Of a DNA stretch of 64,000 nucleotides, positions 8,609-17,837 are shown piece after piece; within the stretch, counting starts at the first letter, position 1; each line of letters opens with the position of its first letter. Source of the stretch: JAHDBG01 sp963922315. Lineage in GTDB: Bacteria > Pseudomonadota > Gammaproteobacteria > Chromatiales > Chromatiaceae. The position numbers were made by a program, and so were the translations under genes. The stretch covers positions 1 through 64,000 of the forward strand of contig CAWUID010000005.1 in NCBI GenBank assembly GCA_963922315.1. Reading direction: 5' to 3'. Under the pieces are notes generated by a model. It saw only the letters and a program-made list of their open reading frames with translations, was not told where the DNA came from and searched no databases.

Positions 8609-9380
8609 CATCAGCGCAATTCCCGGATTCGAAGATAACTATTTCTGGTTGCTGTCTGCTCCGGACAGTCCCTGGGCAGCAGTCGTTGATCCGGGTGATC
8701 CTGTTCCTGTACAGCAGTCCCTGCAACAGGCTGGGCTGCAACTGGAAGCGATCCTGATCACACACAAACACAGAGATCATATCGGCGGCATCCGGGCGCT
8801 GAAAGCGGCCTGGCCGGACGCGGTAGTCTATGGCCCGCTGGATGAGCCGATCACCGGACTGGAACAAAGAGTGCAGGCAGGCGATCAGGTGACACTACCT
8901 GGACTGGCGTGTCAGCTACAGGTACTGGAGGTGCCAGGGCATACCGAAGGTCATCTGGCCTACACGATGCCGGGCCGGGTATTCTGCGGCGATACCCTAT
9001 TTGCGGGCGGGTGTGGCCGGGTATTCAGTGGCACCTTTGCGCAACTGAGTGCTTCGTTGCAACAATTGGCGCAGCTACCACCGGAAACGCTGATCTATTG
9101 TGCGCACGAATATACACAGGCGAACCTGGGGTTTGCCGAATGGGTTGAGCCGGAAAATCCGCAACTGCAAGCACGGATTGCGCGCGTCGCGGCGCAGCGA
9201 GCCCGGGATGAAGCGACAGTGCCGAGTACCCTGGCAGAAGAACTGGCGACCAATCCGTTCATGCGCACCAGTGAACCAGCGGTGATTGCGGCTGCAGAGG
9301 TCTGGGCACAGCGTCGTTTAGCGACGCCCGCAGAAGTATTTATTGCATTACGCACCTGGAAGGATCAGGATTATGACTGA
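8595..9380 (+). CDS. gloB: Hydroxyacylglutathione hydrolase (glyoxalase II)
   Basis: A metallo-beta-lactamase-fold thioesterase that hydrolyses S-lactoylglutathione in methylglyoxal detoxification. The 261-residue protein has the metal motif THKHRDHIGG (HxHxDH), later VPGHTEGHLAY, the FCGDTLFAGGCGR block and ALRTWKDQ near the C-terminus. Three in-frame ATGs are close together (8580, 8589, 8595); I chose 8595 because family members begin right before the ALNISAIPGFEDNYFWLL strand. It overlaps hisI and the next gene's start. Confidence 0.93.
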   Translation: MPALNISAIPGFEDNYFWLLSAPDSPWAAVVDPGDPVPVQQSLQQAGLQLEAILITHKHRDHIGGIRALKAAWPDAVVYGPLDEPITGLEQRVQAGDQVTLPGLACQLQVLEVPGHTEGHLAYTMPGRVFCGDTLFAGGCGRVFSGTFAQLSASLQQLAQLPPETLIYCAHEYTQANLGFAEWVEPENPQLQARIARVAAQRARDEATVPSTLAEELATNPFMRTSEPAVIAAAEVWAQRRLATPAEVFIALRTWKDQDYD

Positions 9381-10713
9381 CAAAATACTGATAAAACACG
9401 CCCGGATCGTCAATGAAGGGCAGATCCAAGAGGCAGATGTATTGCTCCGGCAGGGCCGGATCGCACAGATCGCGACAGCGATAACCGCAGATCACACCAT
9501 GCAGGTATGTGATGCCGAAGGTCTGTACCTGCTGCCCGGAATGATCGATGATCAGGTCCATTTTCGCGAGCCAGGTTTTACTCATAAAGCAGATATTGCC
9601 ACCGAATCACGCGCGGCACTCGCTGGAGGCATCACCAGTTTTTTTGAGATGCCGAATACCCAGCCGCAGACCACCAGTTGCGCCGCACTCGAAGCGAAGT
9701 TTGCACTGGCAGCAGATCGGGCCTGGGGCAACTATGCATTCTATCTGGGTGCGACCAACGACAATATCGACGAAATCCGGCGTTTACAGCCGGGCCAGAC
9801 CTGTGGCATCAAAGTCTTTATGGGTGCCTCGACTGGCAACATGTTGGTGGATGCGCCGGACACACTGGAACAAATCTTCCGGGATGCACCGACCCTGATT
9901 GCGACCCATTGTGAAGATACGCCAACCGTCCAGGCGAACGAAGCACGTTATCGCGCGCAATATGGCGCAGAAATCCCGGTACAGTATCACCCCGACATCC
10001 GCAGCGAAGAAGCCTGCTGGCGATCATCATCCATGGCGGTCGCGCTGGCAAAACAGCATGGCACCCGGTTGCATGTGCTGCATCTGACCACCGCCAGAGA
10101 ACTGTCCCTGTTTCAGCTAGGGCCAGTCGAAGGTAAGCAGATCACCAGTGAGGCCTGTGTACACCATTTGTATTTCAGCGCTGAAGACTATGCCGAGCGA
10201 GGCAGCCTGATCAAATGCAACCCGGCGATCAAACAAGCGAGCGACCGGGCTGCGCTGCGTCAGGCACTGGCAGAAGACCGGCTGGATGTGATTGCCACTG
10301 ACCACGCACCCCATACCTGGGAAGAAAAACAGCGTACTGATTATTTCCAGACCCCAGCCGGATTGCCACTGGTACAACATGCCGTGCCGATGGCGCTGGA
10401 GCTGGTCGCAGCGGGTAGCCTGACCCTGACCCAGGTAGTGCACAAAATGGCGCATGCCCCGGCACTGCTCTTCGGGATACAAGAACGGGGCTTTATCCGC
10501 GAAGGGTATCAGGCCGACCTGATACTGGTCGATCCGACCTTATCATCTCCGGTTCAGCGAGACCAGGTACTGTACAAATGCGGTTGGACACCACTGGAAG
10601 GTGCCACACTCCAGCATCAGGTGGTACAGACTTATGTGAATGGCGAATTGAAATATGATCGGGGACAATTCATCGGTTTGCCAAACGGGCAACGTCTGAG
10701 CTTCCGAGCCTGA
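9373..10713 (+). CDS. pyrC: Dihydroorotase (class I type)
   Basis: A cyclic amidohydrolase closing carbamoyl-aspartate to dihydroorotate in pyrimidine synthesis. The 446-residue protein starts at ATG 9373, overlapping gloB. The entrance motif is DDQVHFREPG: the first His of the usual HxH pair is Gln, a variant I recall from a known subfamily with this DDQVHFREPG signature. The carboxylated lysine (GIKVFMGASTGNML), His of ATHCEDT, LHLTT and the Asp of ATDHAPHT are present. It is the likely functional DHOase, since the homologue at 48.6 kb has lost its metal ligands. An allantoinase-type role cannot be excluded. Confidence 0.85.
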   Translation: MTDKILIKHARIVNEGQIQEADVLLRQGRIAQIATAITADHTMQVCDAEGLYLLPGMIDDQVHFREPGFTHKADIATESRAALAGGITSFFEMPNTQPQTTSCAALEAKFALAADRAWGNYAFYLGATNDNIDEIRRLQPGQTCGIKVFMGASTGNMLVDAPDTLEQIFRDAPTLIATHCEDTPTVQANEARYRAQYGAEIPVQYHPDIRSEEACWRSSSMAVALAKQHGTRLHVLHLTTARELSLFQLGPVEGKQITSEACVHHLYFSAEDYAERGSLIKCNPAIKQASDRAALRQALAEDRLDVIATDHAPHTWEEKQRTDYFQTPAGLPLVQHAVPMALELVAAGSLTLTQVVHKMAHAPALLFGIQERGFIREGYQADLILVDPTLSSPVQRDQVLYKCGWTPLEGATLQHQVVQTYVNGELKYDRGQFIGLPNGQRLSFRA

Positions 10714-10823
10714 GAGTAGGTGGGGTAGTCCTGCTATAGTATGAGATTATCAGACCACTATATGTATTTTAAGCGCAATGTCGTCAAATTTCTGAAGCAT
10801 AAATATCTTTGGAAAGATCTATT

Positions 10824-11102
10824 ATGACACAACCTGTCTCTATACAACTTGAAGATCAAAATAAAGCTTATATTGATCTCTTTGCAAAAATGACAAAGCG
10901 TTCTCGTTCTGTTGTTATCAATGAGGCTGTTTCGGCTTATTTAAAAGACCATATTCAATACCTTGATCAGTTAAATGATGCTGTTGCAGAGGCTGAAAGT
11001 GGTTATGGGCACTCAAGTGAACAGATGCATGCCTGGATGAAATCCTGGGGTACTGAAAATGAGCTTCCTGTGCCAACTCCGGATATAACGCCTGGCTCAT
11101 AA
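10824..11102 (+). CDS. Ribbon-helix-helix antitoxin (CopG/ParD/RelB-like)
   Basis: A 92-residue protein starting at ATG 10824 in AT-rich DNA. The N-terminus (PVSIQLEDQNKAYID...) is a strand followed by two helices, with SRSVVINEAVSAYLKDH, the pattern of an RHH DNA-binding domain. The acidic C-terminus would wrap the toxin. It is 5 bp upstream of a ParE/RelE-type gene and is probably autoregulatory. Confidence 0.82.
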   Translation: MTQPVSIQLEDQNKAYIDLFAKMTKRSRSVVINEAVSAYLKDHIQYLDQLNDAVAEAESGYGHSSEQMHAWMKSWGTENELPVPTPDITPGS

Positions 11103-11107
11103 TTCAA

Positions 11108-11413
11108 ATGCAAATCGTCTATACACGAAAAGCAAAGCAGGATCTCCAGGAGATTCGTGAATATTACGGAAATCATACGCCTGCAAGGCTACAAAATATT
11201 ATCAGTGATATAATCGGTTTAGTTGAATCAATCCCGAATTCTTTATCTAAAGGACGAACGACAGCTCATCCGGATGTATGGGAGAAAATCTCACCGAAAT
11301 ATGGCTACTTATTACCTTATTATGTTTTTCAGAAAAAGGTTTATATTTTGAGTGTTTATGACCCCAGGCGAGGTGGGATTAATTACAAAAAAATAGTGAA
11401 TTTAGAAGAATAA
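11108..11413 (+). CDS. ParE/RelE-superfamily toxin
   Basis: A 101-residue protein with the ParE plan: VYTRKAKQDLQEIREYY at the start, SIPNSLSKGR in the middle and a basic strand end VYILSVYDPRRGG. ParE toxins poison gyrase and RelE toxins cut ribosomal mRNA; the length and order favour ParE. It is preceded by the RHH antitoxin, completing a type II module. The module and the adjacent adhesin are more AT-rich than the flanking housekeeping genes, consistent with acquisition. Confidence 0.85.
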   Translation: MQIVYTRKAKQDLQEIREYYGNHTPARLQNIISDIIGLVESIPNSLSKGRTTAHPDVWEKISPKYGYLLPYYVFQKKVYILSVYDPRRGGINYKKIVNLEE

Positions 11414-11520
11414 AAAAATGCTGGCCTAAGAATCAGATGACTTTGCAATATCACCATGACCTCAGTTTTGTGACAAACGCTGTGTGCGAGTTTTTATACC
11501 TTGTACACGATACCCTGCTG

Positions 11521-14500
11521 TTATTCTTGTGCTGCAGATAAAAATCCGGCCTTGATGGTGACAGCGGATAACAGATCATCTGCCGGTGTCGGATAAGCAT
11601 CCAAACCGTTGATGACTAATTGGTTGGTCTGGCTGAGTGCCTGGCAGGACGGGGGTATCCATGGCAGGATATCTAATGGTTCGATACTACCCAGTCTCCC
11701 CAGCAAGCTGTCACTATTCACTGTTATTGCATTGACCGTGACTTCACCCTGCACAGACTTATTGGAAGAAGCTTCAATGACTGAAGCGCCGGATGACAGC
11801 AGGTATTCTGCCACCAGACTTACATTTCCGCCTTTACCTGCATCTGCATTGGCCTTTATTTCGCCACTTTCTAGTAAAACAAAGACCGGGTCAATAGCGA
11901 TGTTGCCACCTTGCGAACTCCCACTACGCACACTTGTGGTAATACGACTATTCTGTAAACGCAGCCAGTCGCGTGTTTCAAGCGTGATGTTACCTCCTCC
12001 GGTATTTTCAGCGTCAGTATTAAAAGTGCTGTTCCTCCGCAACTCAATGGTCTTATAGGCCAGAATATTCAGCTGACCGGCCTCCCCAGCTTTTTTTGCT
12101 GTGGACTGACTTTGTGACTGAATGCCTGAATCATCTTCCAGAATGATATGTTCCGGACGTTTCCGGGTACCAATCAGAATATCTCCGGCGGCTCCACTGC
12201 CTGCTGTAGAAGTACTGATTCTGCTGGCATGACTCAGGTATAAAGTTCCTGTCAGATCAATCTCAATCTGTCCGGCGGTACCGGTGCGTGAAATACTCTC
12301 GGGTATGCTGTCAGTATTTATCCACGCAGGCGGTGTGAGATCAAAACCGCTGGTTGCCTGGATGCTGGCCCCACTTCTCAGGCTCAGAGATTTTGATTCT
12401 ACCTTGATCATTCCTGAGTTTCCTGAGCCATGCGAGGCGCTGCTGATAGTGGTTTCTTTCCCGTCGAGTTGTATTTCATCTGTGGCAATAAGTGTTACTG
12501 ATCCACCCGGCCCGGTACCGAAAGTTTGAGCATAGATCAATGAATCGTTCAACACAATGACCGGTGCCTTGATGTTCAGGTTGCCACCTTGACCTTCATT
12601 CACTTTGTTATTCGTACCGAGGGTTGCTAAGGTGATTCCGGATTTGCCAACCAGTTGTACCAGGTCATCAGCTACCAGAGAAACACGCCCCCCTTTGCCG
12701 GTACCATGCGTATCACTTTGTATAAATGCACCATTTGTTAATTTGATTTCCGCTGCATGAATTTCTACATAGCCACTGTCTCCTCCAGCCGAGTTGTGCG
12801 CTAATGCGGTGATACCTGATCCTCCATCCAGCATCACCAGCTTATCAGCGACTAATGATACGCTCCCACCTTTACCCTTATCACTCGCATCAACTTGTAT
12901 GACAGTGTTGTTGAGCAATTTGATTTCCGGCGCCTTAATTTCCAGTATTCCACCAGCGCCTTTGTCATCTGCGTTCAGATCAATTTCACTTTTATTCAGC
13001 AGTACCAGTTTATCAGCCACTAGCTTGACATCACCTCCTTGCCCTGATCCATCAGTGTCAAATTGTATCACTGATCCATTCGTCAGTTTAATCTCAGCAG
13101 CTTCTATCAAGAGTTCGCCACCTTGACCATGATCAAATACATCCATATTAATTTTGCTATTATCCAGCAATACTTCATTGTTTGCAGTCAGTGATACATA
13201 GCCACCGCCGCCACTACCATCTGCATCAACTATAATTTTCGAATCTTCTGCTAATTTTATTACGGGAGTTCTTATCGTCAGTGTGCCTCCCATCCCTTTA
13301 TCATGTGCTTCCAGGTCGATATTACTTTTATTAAGCAGGATCATATTCGTGCCTTTGAGTAATACATGGCCGCCATCACCACCACCGTAACTTTCAGACA
13401 GAATTTCTGAATGATGAGTCAAATTTATCATTGGTGCATCAATTTCTACAAACCCTCCACCCCCTGCATTGTCAGCAGTGCTTTTCGTGGATACTATAAT
13501 TTTTGATTGATCCATCAGCACTTGATGGCTACCACGTAATAACACAAGCCCGCCGTCTCCGGTGCCATCAGTGTCAGATATGATGGCTGAGTGGTTAGTC
13601 AATCTGATTTCCGGGGCCTGAATCTCTACAAAACCCGCATTTTTTCCATCTGTAGTATTCAGGTCAATTTGACTGTTATCCAGCACGACTGCCAAATCAG
13701 CGCGCAGTATGGCTTTTTTAGGGTTTTCCAAATCCGTACTATGCGCTGTATCTTCCTGTACTGATAACTGAATATTTTCCAGGATTATTTTACCTCCTGT
13801 CCCACTTTGGACAGGCGTTGTTGCAATATCCCTGTTCTGATGATTGTTCAACACAGTCTCCTGCGTGCTGATATTCTCCCGGGATAGATCTGTGATATTG
13901 ATTCGGGCGTGGATACCTTTACCAGGTGAAGCAATCGCAGCCATATGTATCTGGCCCTCTGCCACGATAAGCCTGGCATCTGAAGATAATGTGATATCTC
14001 CAGCAACCAGCCCAATACTTGTACCTGTACTGGCAGAGAGCTGGCTGCCTTCAATGCGGATGTTGCCCGTACTATCGTCCAGAAACCCGAATGCCTCTGG
14101 TGCCGCAACAGTCAAGCTGACACCCTGATCCGGATTGATAAACACCTGTTGTCCATCTTGCAGGATCATATAGTCGGCTGTGCTGGCGTACAAAGCGCCC
14201 TGCATATCCAGACTGGCCTCTTTACCAAATATGATTCCATGCGGATTCACCAGATACAGATCAATCGGCTTATTTCCCTGAATACTGATGGTTCCATTGA
14301 TCCAACTGTCATTGTCACCAGTCACCCGGCTGATAATTTGTTGTGTTTGTGGCTCTGCCTGAAAAGAAGCTGTTTCTCCTGCTTCAATATTAAATTCGCG
14401 AAAACTGTGTAACAGATTACCCCCCACAGCTTTGCCGCCAGCGACGGTATATACCTGGTTGTTGGCAGCTACCCGGGTACCTGAAGTCTGATCCGCGATC

Positions 14501-14577
14501 ATGCCGCCACCTGATGCTGCGTGCAGGGTACGTAATAACAGAGCACTAAGAACGATAATCTTCATTGTTTTTGACAT
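11521..14577 (-). CDS. Filamentous haemagglutinin-like TpsA exoprotein
   Basis: A 1018-residue secreted beta-helix protein. The start at ATG 14577 gives a signal peptide ending LLRTLHA, then the haemagglutination-activity (TPS) domain: GGGMIADQTSG, GGNLLHSFREFNI, QIISRVTGDNDSWINGTI, LYLVNPHGIIFG. The middle is built of 28-residue rungs alternating two types, one GG-x-V-x-L-x-AD-x-L-V-x-L, the other GG-x-L-x-I-x-APEIKL, from about 12560 to 13640. The C-terminal block (GGNVSLVAEYLLSSGASVIEASS) is shared with the paralogue at 50.8 kb. TpsB is not in the window. ATG 14565 is an alternative start. Confidence 0.85.
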   Translation of the reverse strand: MSKTMKIIVLSALLLRTLHAASGGGMIADQTSGTRVAANNQVYTVAGGKAVGGNLLHSFREFNIEAGETASFQAEPQTQQIISRVTGDNDSWINGTISIQGNKPIDLYLVNPHGIIFGKEASLDMQGALYASTADYMILQDGQQVFINPDQGVSLTVAAPEAFGFLDDSTGNIRIEGSQLSASTGTSIGLVAGDITLSSDARLIVAEGQIHMAAIASPGKGIHARINITDLSRENISTQETVLNNHQNRDIATTPVQSGTGGKIILENIQLSVQEDTAHSTDLENPKKAILRADLAVVLDNSQIDLNTTDGKNAGFVEIQAPEIRLTNHSAIISDTDGTGDGGLVLLRGSHQVLMDQSKIIVSTKSTADNAGGGGFVEIDAPMINLTHHSEILSESYGGGDGGHVLLKGTNMILLNKSNIDLEAHDKGMGGTLTIRTPVIKLAEDSKIIVDADGSGGGGYVSLTANNEVLLDNSKINMDVFDHGQGGELLIEAAEIKLTNGSVIQFDTDGSGQGGDVKLVADKLVLLNKSEIDLNADDKGAGGILEIKAPEIKLLNNTVIQVDASDKGKGGSVSLVADKLVMLDGGSGITALAHNSAGGDSGYVEIHAAEIKLTNGAFIQSDTHGTGKGGRVSLVADDLVQLVGKSGITLATLGTNNKVNEGQGGNLNIKAPVIVLNDSLIYAQTFGTGPGGSVTLIATDEIQLDGKETTISSASHGSGNSGMIKVESKSLSLRSGASIQATSGFDLTPPAWINTDSIPESISRTGTAGQIEIDLTGTLYLSHASRISTSTAGSGAAGDILIGTRKRPEHIILEDDSGIQSQSQSTAKKAGEAGQLNILAYKTIELRRNSTFNTDAENTGGGNITLETRDWLRLQNSRITTSVRSGSSQGGNIAIDPVFVLLESGEIKANADAGKGGNVSLVAEYLLSSGASVIEASSNKSVQGEVTVNAITVNSDSLLGRLGSIEPLDILPWIPPSCQALSQTNQLVINGLDAYPTPADDLLSAVTIKAGFLSAAQE

Positions 14578-14739
14578 AGTCAGAGTCTGTTTGTGGTGGT
14601 TTGATAATCCCTTGCTATTGAGGGTATACCAACATGCGCTGGCGAAACAGGTGATTGAAAGTAAGCTAAATAAAGACCAGGTACTTTGTCGGTGTTTTTG
14701 ATTGTTATTGGAGAATGCGGCGTTCCGTATCAGCTGATG

Positions 14740-14826
14740 CTGTTGTACAGAAGTGGCGAACTGAGATACGATCAGGGTCGATTTCTCAGTTCGCTGAGCT
14801 GGCACTGTTTGAGCTACCGGGCCTGG
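14740..14826 (+). pseudogene. Relic of a dihydroorotase 3' end
   Basis: Translating this strand gives GELRYDQGRFLSSLSWHCL then SYRA-W, which aligns without gaps to the last residues of the dihydroorotase ending at 10713 (GELKYDRGQFIGLPNGQRL then SFRA-stop). The stop TGA has become TGG. Similarity seems to run on past it (a GTAGTCC motif follows both). Upstream similarity fades quickly. It is a diverged duplicate lying on the far side of the toxin-antitoxin/adhesin patch. Confidence 0.6.
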
Positions 14827-14831
14827 TCAGA

Positions 14832-15302
14832 TCAGGCGTGTAGTCCCGAGGTGTATTTCCTATTGCTGTAGGTCAGGGCTTGTTTGCGGTTAGTTAGTCC
14901 CGGTGGCTTTAAGCTGACATGCACCCAGCCAGAGGTTGGCTCGCCCGAGCGATAGCACTCCAGAATGAGCTGATCAAATTCCAGATTCTGTTCGATCCAT
15001 TTCGCCAGATCGTAATTGCTGACACCGGGGACTTCAATGTCTACCGCTTCGCCTTTGCAATGTTGCGACTTGGCAGAGCCACCAACAGCTGAGTTCAGTT
15101 CAGGACCACGGTAACAACTGTTGGGGCGGAAGGGCTTGCCGTAATGTTGTCTGACCGGCTCCAGGATATGTTCACACAGACGTATCAGATTGGCCTCAAT
15201 ATCTGCTGGTGGCGTGTTATCAATATGTTTACGGGCAGCGGTTTCTGAAAAGATGAGTTCGCCCAGACAGAAGTGATCAGACAACTTGTCATTATTGTGC
15301 AT
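14832..15302 (-). CDS. M15-family peptidase (D-Ala-D-Ala carboxypeptidase-like)
   Basis: A 156-residue peptidoglycan-hydrolase domain. The zinc ligands are predicted to be His81 and Asp88 in SKSQHCKGEAVDIE (SxHxxGxAxD pattern) and His128 in GWVHVS. The start at ATG 15302 has an AAGGA Shine-Dalgarno. There is no signal peptide, so it resembles phage endolysin-type M15A enzymes rather than an exported VanY. It lies downstream of the metzincin gene in the same direction, separated by REP-like palindromes. Confidence 0.85.
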   Translation of the reverse strand: MHNNDKLSDHFCLGELIFSETAARKHIDNTPPADIEANLIRLCEHILEPVRQHYGKPFRPNSCYRGPELNSAVGGSAKSQHCKGEAVDIEVPGVSNYDLAKWIEQNLEFDQLILECYRSGEPTSGWVHVSLKPPGLTNRKQALTYSNRKYTSGLHA

Positions 15303-15334
15303 AGATATATCCTTATAAAGTTTGAGAATTATGG

Positions 15335-15458
15335 GTAGGGGCGCACGGCGGTGCGCCCGTACATCCCGCGCGACCGTGCAAGCGTACGGGCGCATGGCTG
15401 TGCGCCCCTGCTACTAGACGGCCCGGTTCGGTACGGGCGCACCGCCGTGCGCCCCTAT
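15335..15458. repeat. Three REP-like palindromes
   Basis: Three near-identical GC-rich hairpins with core GGGCGCAC...GTGCGCCC lie at about 15335-15362, 15384-15415 and 15430-15458, with arms GTACGG and CCCTAC or CCTGCTAC. The first is inverted relative to the others. The third lies inside the 3' end of the metallopeptidase gene. The middle copy has a modified stem centre (CATGGCTG). A related unit is at 17409-17436. Confidence 0.8.
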
Positions 15459-17387
15459 TTGTGCTGATCCTGCATCATCACCATGCTCTTTGAGGTTTTC
15501 AGCAACTTTTTTACATAGTTTATTAAAAGTTTTGCCTCCCAGGTTTTCCTTAATCGTCGTTGTTTGATTCACAACAATATGTTTAACGTTGTTGATTGCC
15601 TGATCATCTACCTGATCTTCAGCAACAGATTTAGTCCCATCATCATTTACCTGAAGCATTTTATACTTGCGTATGTTCGGTAGATTCAGGGTTAAATCAG
15701 CTTGTTGAGCGGCTTTACTACCAGGCAGGCGCTCCTTTACTTCGTTAAGCACTTCATTCGCTTTGCTAAGTACTTTCGTACCACCCATAGCCAGAGTCCG
15801 TCCAACATCACTGTTGAAATAATCATCCGCTATTCTGTTAGCTTCCCTGCTCACAGGTTCGGCAACAATGAATACAAAAGGTGTTGCTGAGATGTTGACT
15901 TTACCTGCTTCACCATGCACACCGACGACGACGCTGATTTCATAGCGACCTGGTGCATCGACCACCCAACCCAGTTTGCCACCAGCCAGGCAGATCTCTC
16001 CGGTAATGGATTCACCAGTGGCTAAGCTCACCCCGGGTTCATCTTTATGGCAAGGCGTTGCGTAAGGCTGATATTTTTTAGCAAGCTGGCCATTACGAGA
16101 AACCTTAATGGTCATATGAGCGGTATCATCAAGCAGTTCCGGATCAACCTGCAGCGTTTCACCGCCTTTATTCGTGAGCGTAAGGTCAAGATTCACCAGT
16201 TCCAGAAACTCGTACACTGGCTTCGCTTTGTTACAACTGACGACAAGCTCAACGTCATTTGTCACCGGCTCGTCACCAGGCGCACCTGCTTCATTCTCAA
16301 AACCACCGCCAGCATGATCTGTGCCCCAGGCGTGCCCACCCATCTTCACAAATGATTCTGGTGCATGACGTAAAAACAGCAGCTCCTGATCGCTGAAACG
16401 GTATTCAAATGTATCAAAAAAACCATAATAACCCGCCGCGACACGGCTGGCATAATTCATATAACTTCTGGCTTCAGATTCATTCGCAACGCGGTTACAC
16501 CAATTGCTTGTGCCAGACGTTTTAACCCATGAATGATACAGATTAAAGTTGTGACCCATTTCATGTATCAGTGTCATGAATTTATGGCGGTTGACGATGC
16601 TGGCACTGGCTCCGGAATAACTTGAGGTGCCGTGAAACAGCGCGGTGCCACAACGTTGATGTGCCCCTATATCGTCAAACATGATGCCGGTATGGTCGTC
16701 ATCATGCTTATTAGCTTGTAATACCCACATCGCCCAGGCTGAAGATTCATCTTTTGACCAGGCAGTCTGCATCGCATCATGTAGCTCGGCATTACTCCAA
16801 CGTGAATTAGAACCGGCATTGCTTGTCGCAACAGCACCTTCATTGCTGGTATTGCGGACGATATTGATCCCGGCTTTCTGAAAGGTAGAGGCGATTGTGA
16901 TGTCTGCATTGGGTAAAGAGGCCGGACGATGATTATCAATATTATGCGGATTTAACGATAAAATCGGGCTAACGCCAGCTTCATGATCAATCTCGACATT
17001 CACTTCGCGGAAATGATCTGATACCTTTTTGTACCAATATTTCCATGCTTTATTTGTTCCGGATTTTTTAAGGTACACATAGATATAGTCATAGCCTCCG
17101 GCTGCATAGTGACCACCATAGTACACCCGTATTCTGTCTGGAATGTCGCCGCTACTGCCAATTCGGCCATCGCTGGATACCTTCAGAGAATCAGCATTGT
17201 CTTTGCGATACCAGATGTCGCCTTCCCAGTTGTTGTCGCCATCGGGAGCGAGGTCTGCAATCCAGTGTGATGGATAAGTGCTGCCGAGAGACAGACTGAC
17301 TTTATTTTGCGGGTAGTCTCCATCAACATCAAAATGAGCAGTAAAAGTATGCCCGCTGATGGTTTGAGTATATTTTCCACTTTTCAT
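15414..17387 (-). CDS. Metzincin-type zinc metallopeptidase, large, unclassified
   Basis: A 657-residue protein with the zinc motif HEMGHNFNLYH at residues 275-285 (HExxHxxxxxH) and a Met-turn SYMNY at 308-312, the metzincin signature. Residues 1-135 look like an all-beta domain rich in Tyr, Trp and Gly. Residues about 375-520 look like an immunoglobulin-like beta sandwich (NVDELVVSC-like strands, LDLTLTNKGGETLQV). No signal peptide is visible. The last residues (GAHGGAPVPNRAV) are encoded by a REP-like palindrome. The start ATG 17387 has AAGGAT 6 nt upstream. The substrate is unknown; an exported or injected toxin is possible but unproven. Confidence 0.72.
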   Translation of the reverse strand: MKSGKYTQTISGHTFTAHFDVDGDYPQNKVSLSLGSTYPSHWIADLAPDGDNNWEGDIWYRKDNADSLKVSSDGRIGSSGDIPDRIRVYYGGHYAAGGYDYIYVYLKKSGTNKAWKYWYKKVSDHFREVNVEIDHEAGVSPILSLNPHNIDNHRPASLPNADITIASTFQKAGINIVRNTSNEGAVATSNAGSNSRWSNAELHDAMQTAWSKDESSAWAMWVLQANKHDDDHTGIMFDDIGAHQRCGTALFHGTSSYSGASASIVNRHKFMTLIHEMGHNFNLYHSWVKTSGTSNWCNRVANESEARSYMNYASRVAAGYYGFFDTFEYRFSDQELLFLRHAPESFVKMGGHAWGTDHAGGGFENEAGAPGDEPVTNDVELVVSCNKAKPVYEFLELVNLDLTLTNKGGETLQVDPELLDDTAHMTIKVSRNGQLAKKYQPYATPCHKDEPGVSLATGESITGEICLAGGKLGWVVDAPGRYEISVVVGVHGEAGKVNISATPFVFIVAEPVSREANRIADDYFNSDVGRTLAMGGTKVLSKANEVLNEVKERLPGSKAAQQADLTLNLPNIRKYKMLQVNDDGTKSVAEDQVDDQAINNVKHIVVNQTTTIKENLGGKTFNKLCKKVAENLKEHGDDAGSAQIGAHGGAPVPNRAV

Positions 17388-17408
17388 GGTTAATCCTTAT
17401 TATCGTTG

Positions 17409-17436
17409 GTAGCAGGAGCGATGATGTCGCTCCGTA
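17409..17436 (-). repeat. Diverged REP-like palindrome
   Basis: A perfect 7-bp stem with 5-nt loop (GGAGCGA at 17415-17421, TCGCTCC at 17427-17433). On the minus strand its arms read GTACGG and CCTGCTAC, the same as the palindromes at 15.3-15.5 kb, but the stem sequence differs with pairing kept. It lies in the 5' untranslated region of the metallopeptidase gene. Confidence 0.6.
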
Positions 17437-17449
17437 CATAAAGATGGTC

Positions 17450-17719
17450 TCAGCTTAGGCCATCCGACCAGTCGACCCGCAGTAGTTTGCCAGGTAGCCA
17501 GGGCAGGGCGATGATGCCGATGCCCCAGGGTAATTTACTGAGCATCTTATCCAGGCTGAGCACAACCGGTTCAAAGACCAATGTGTCGACTTGTGAACTG
17601 AGCAGGATATTAGCAATACACCATACCTCAGCACAAGGCTCGGCACCGAGTAGAGAAAGTGAGACAGTTGCCAGTAATCTATTTAAACTGATCAGATTTG
17701 CATCCTGTATGTCTTGCAC
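17450..17719 (-). CDS. Hypothetical protein, 89 aa
   Basis: A GTG-start frame of 89 residues, rich in Leu and Val, with no motif I recognise and no clear Shine-Dalgarno. It is in the same direction as the metallopeptidase and 62 bp upstream, where a REP-like hairpin intervenes. It may be a real small gene or chance. If it is not real, 17388-17837 is a 450-bp gap holding only the hairpin. Confidence 0.3.
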   Translation of the reverse strand: MQDIQDANLISLNRLLATVSLSLLGAEPCAEVWCIANILLSSQVDTLVFEPVVLSLDKMLSKLPWGIGIIALPWLPGKLLRVDWSDGLS

Positions 17720-17837
17720 CTCTAATGGTCAGTCAGTGTTGCACCGATGTTATCGGAGGTAGCAGAGAGCTTGGTGCATTGTTGTGAACTGATTTGCTGG
17801 TCTTGATGTGCTTCTATGTGGTTCTGTTTTTCAAACG

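Noticed and set aside
8749..8790. Apparently altered metal motif in GloB (THKHRDH rather than THHHHDH)
   Set aside because: Only the HxHxDH positions bind metal, and all are present; Lys and Arg are at variable positions.
12794..13126. Ser/Pro/Leu-rich plus-strand frames opposite the adhesin repeats
   Set aside because: Their periodicity simply mirrors the repeat of the minus-strand adhesin gene.
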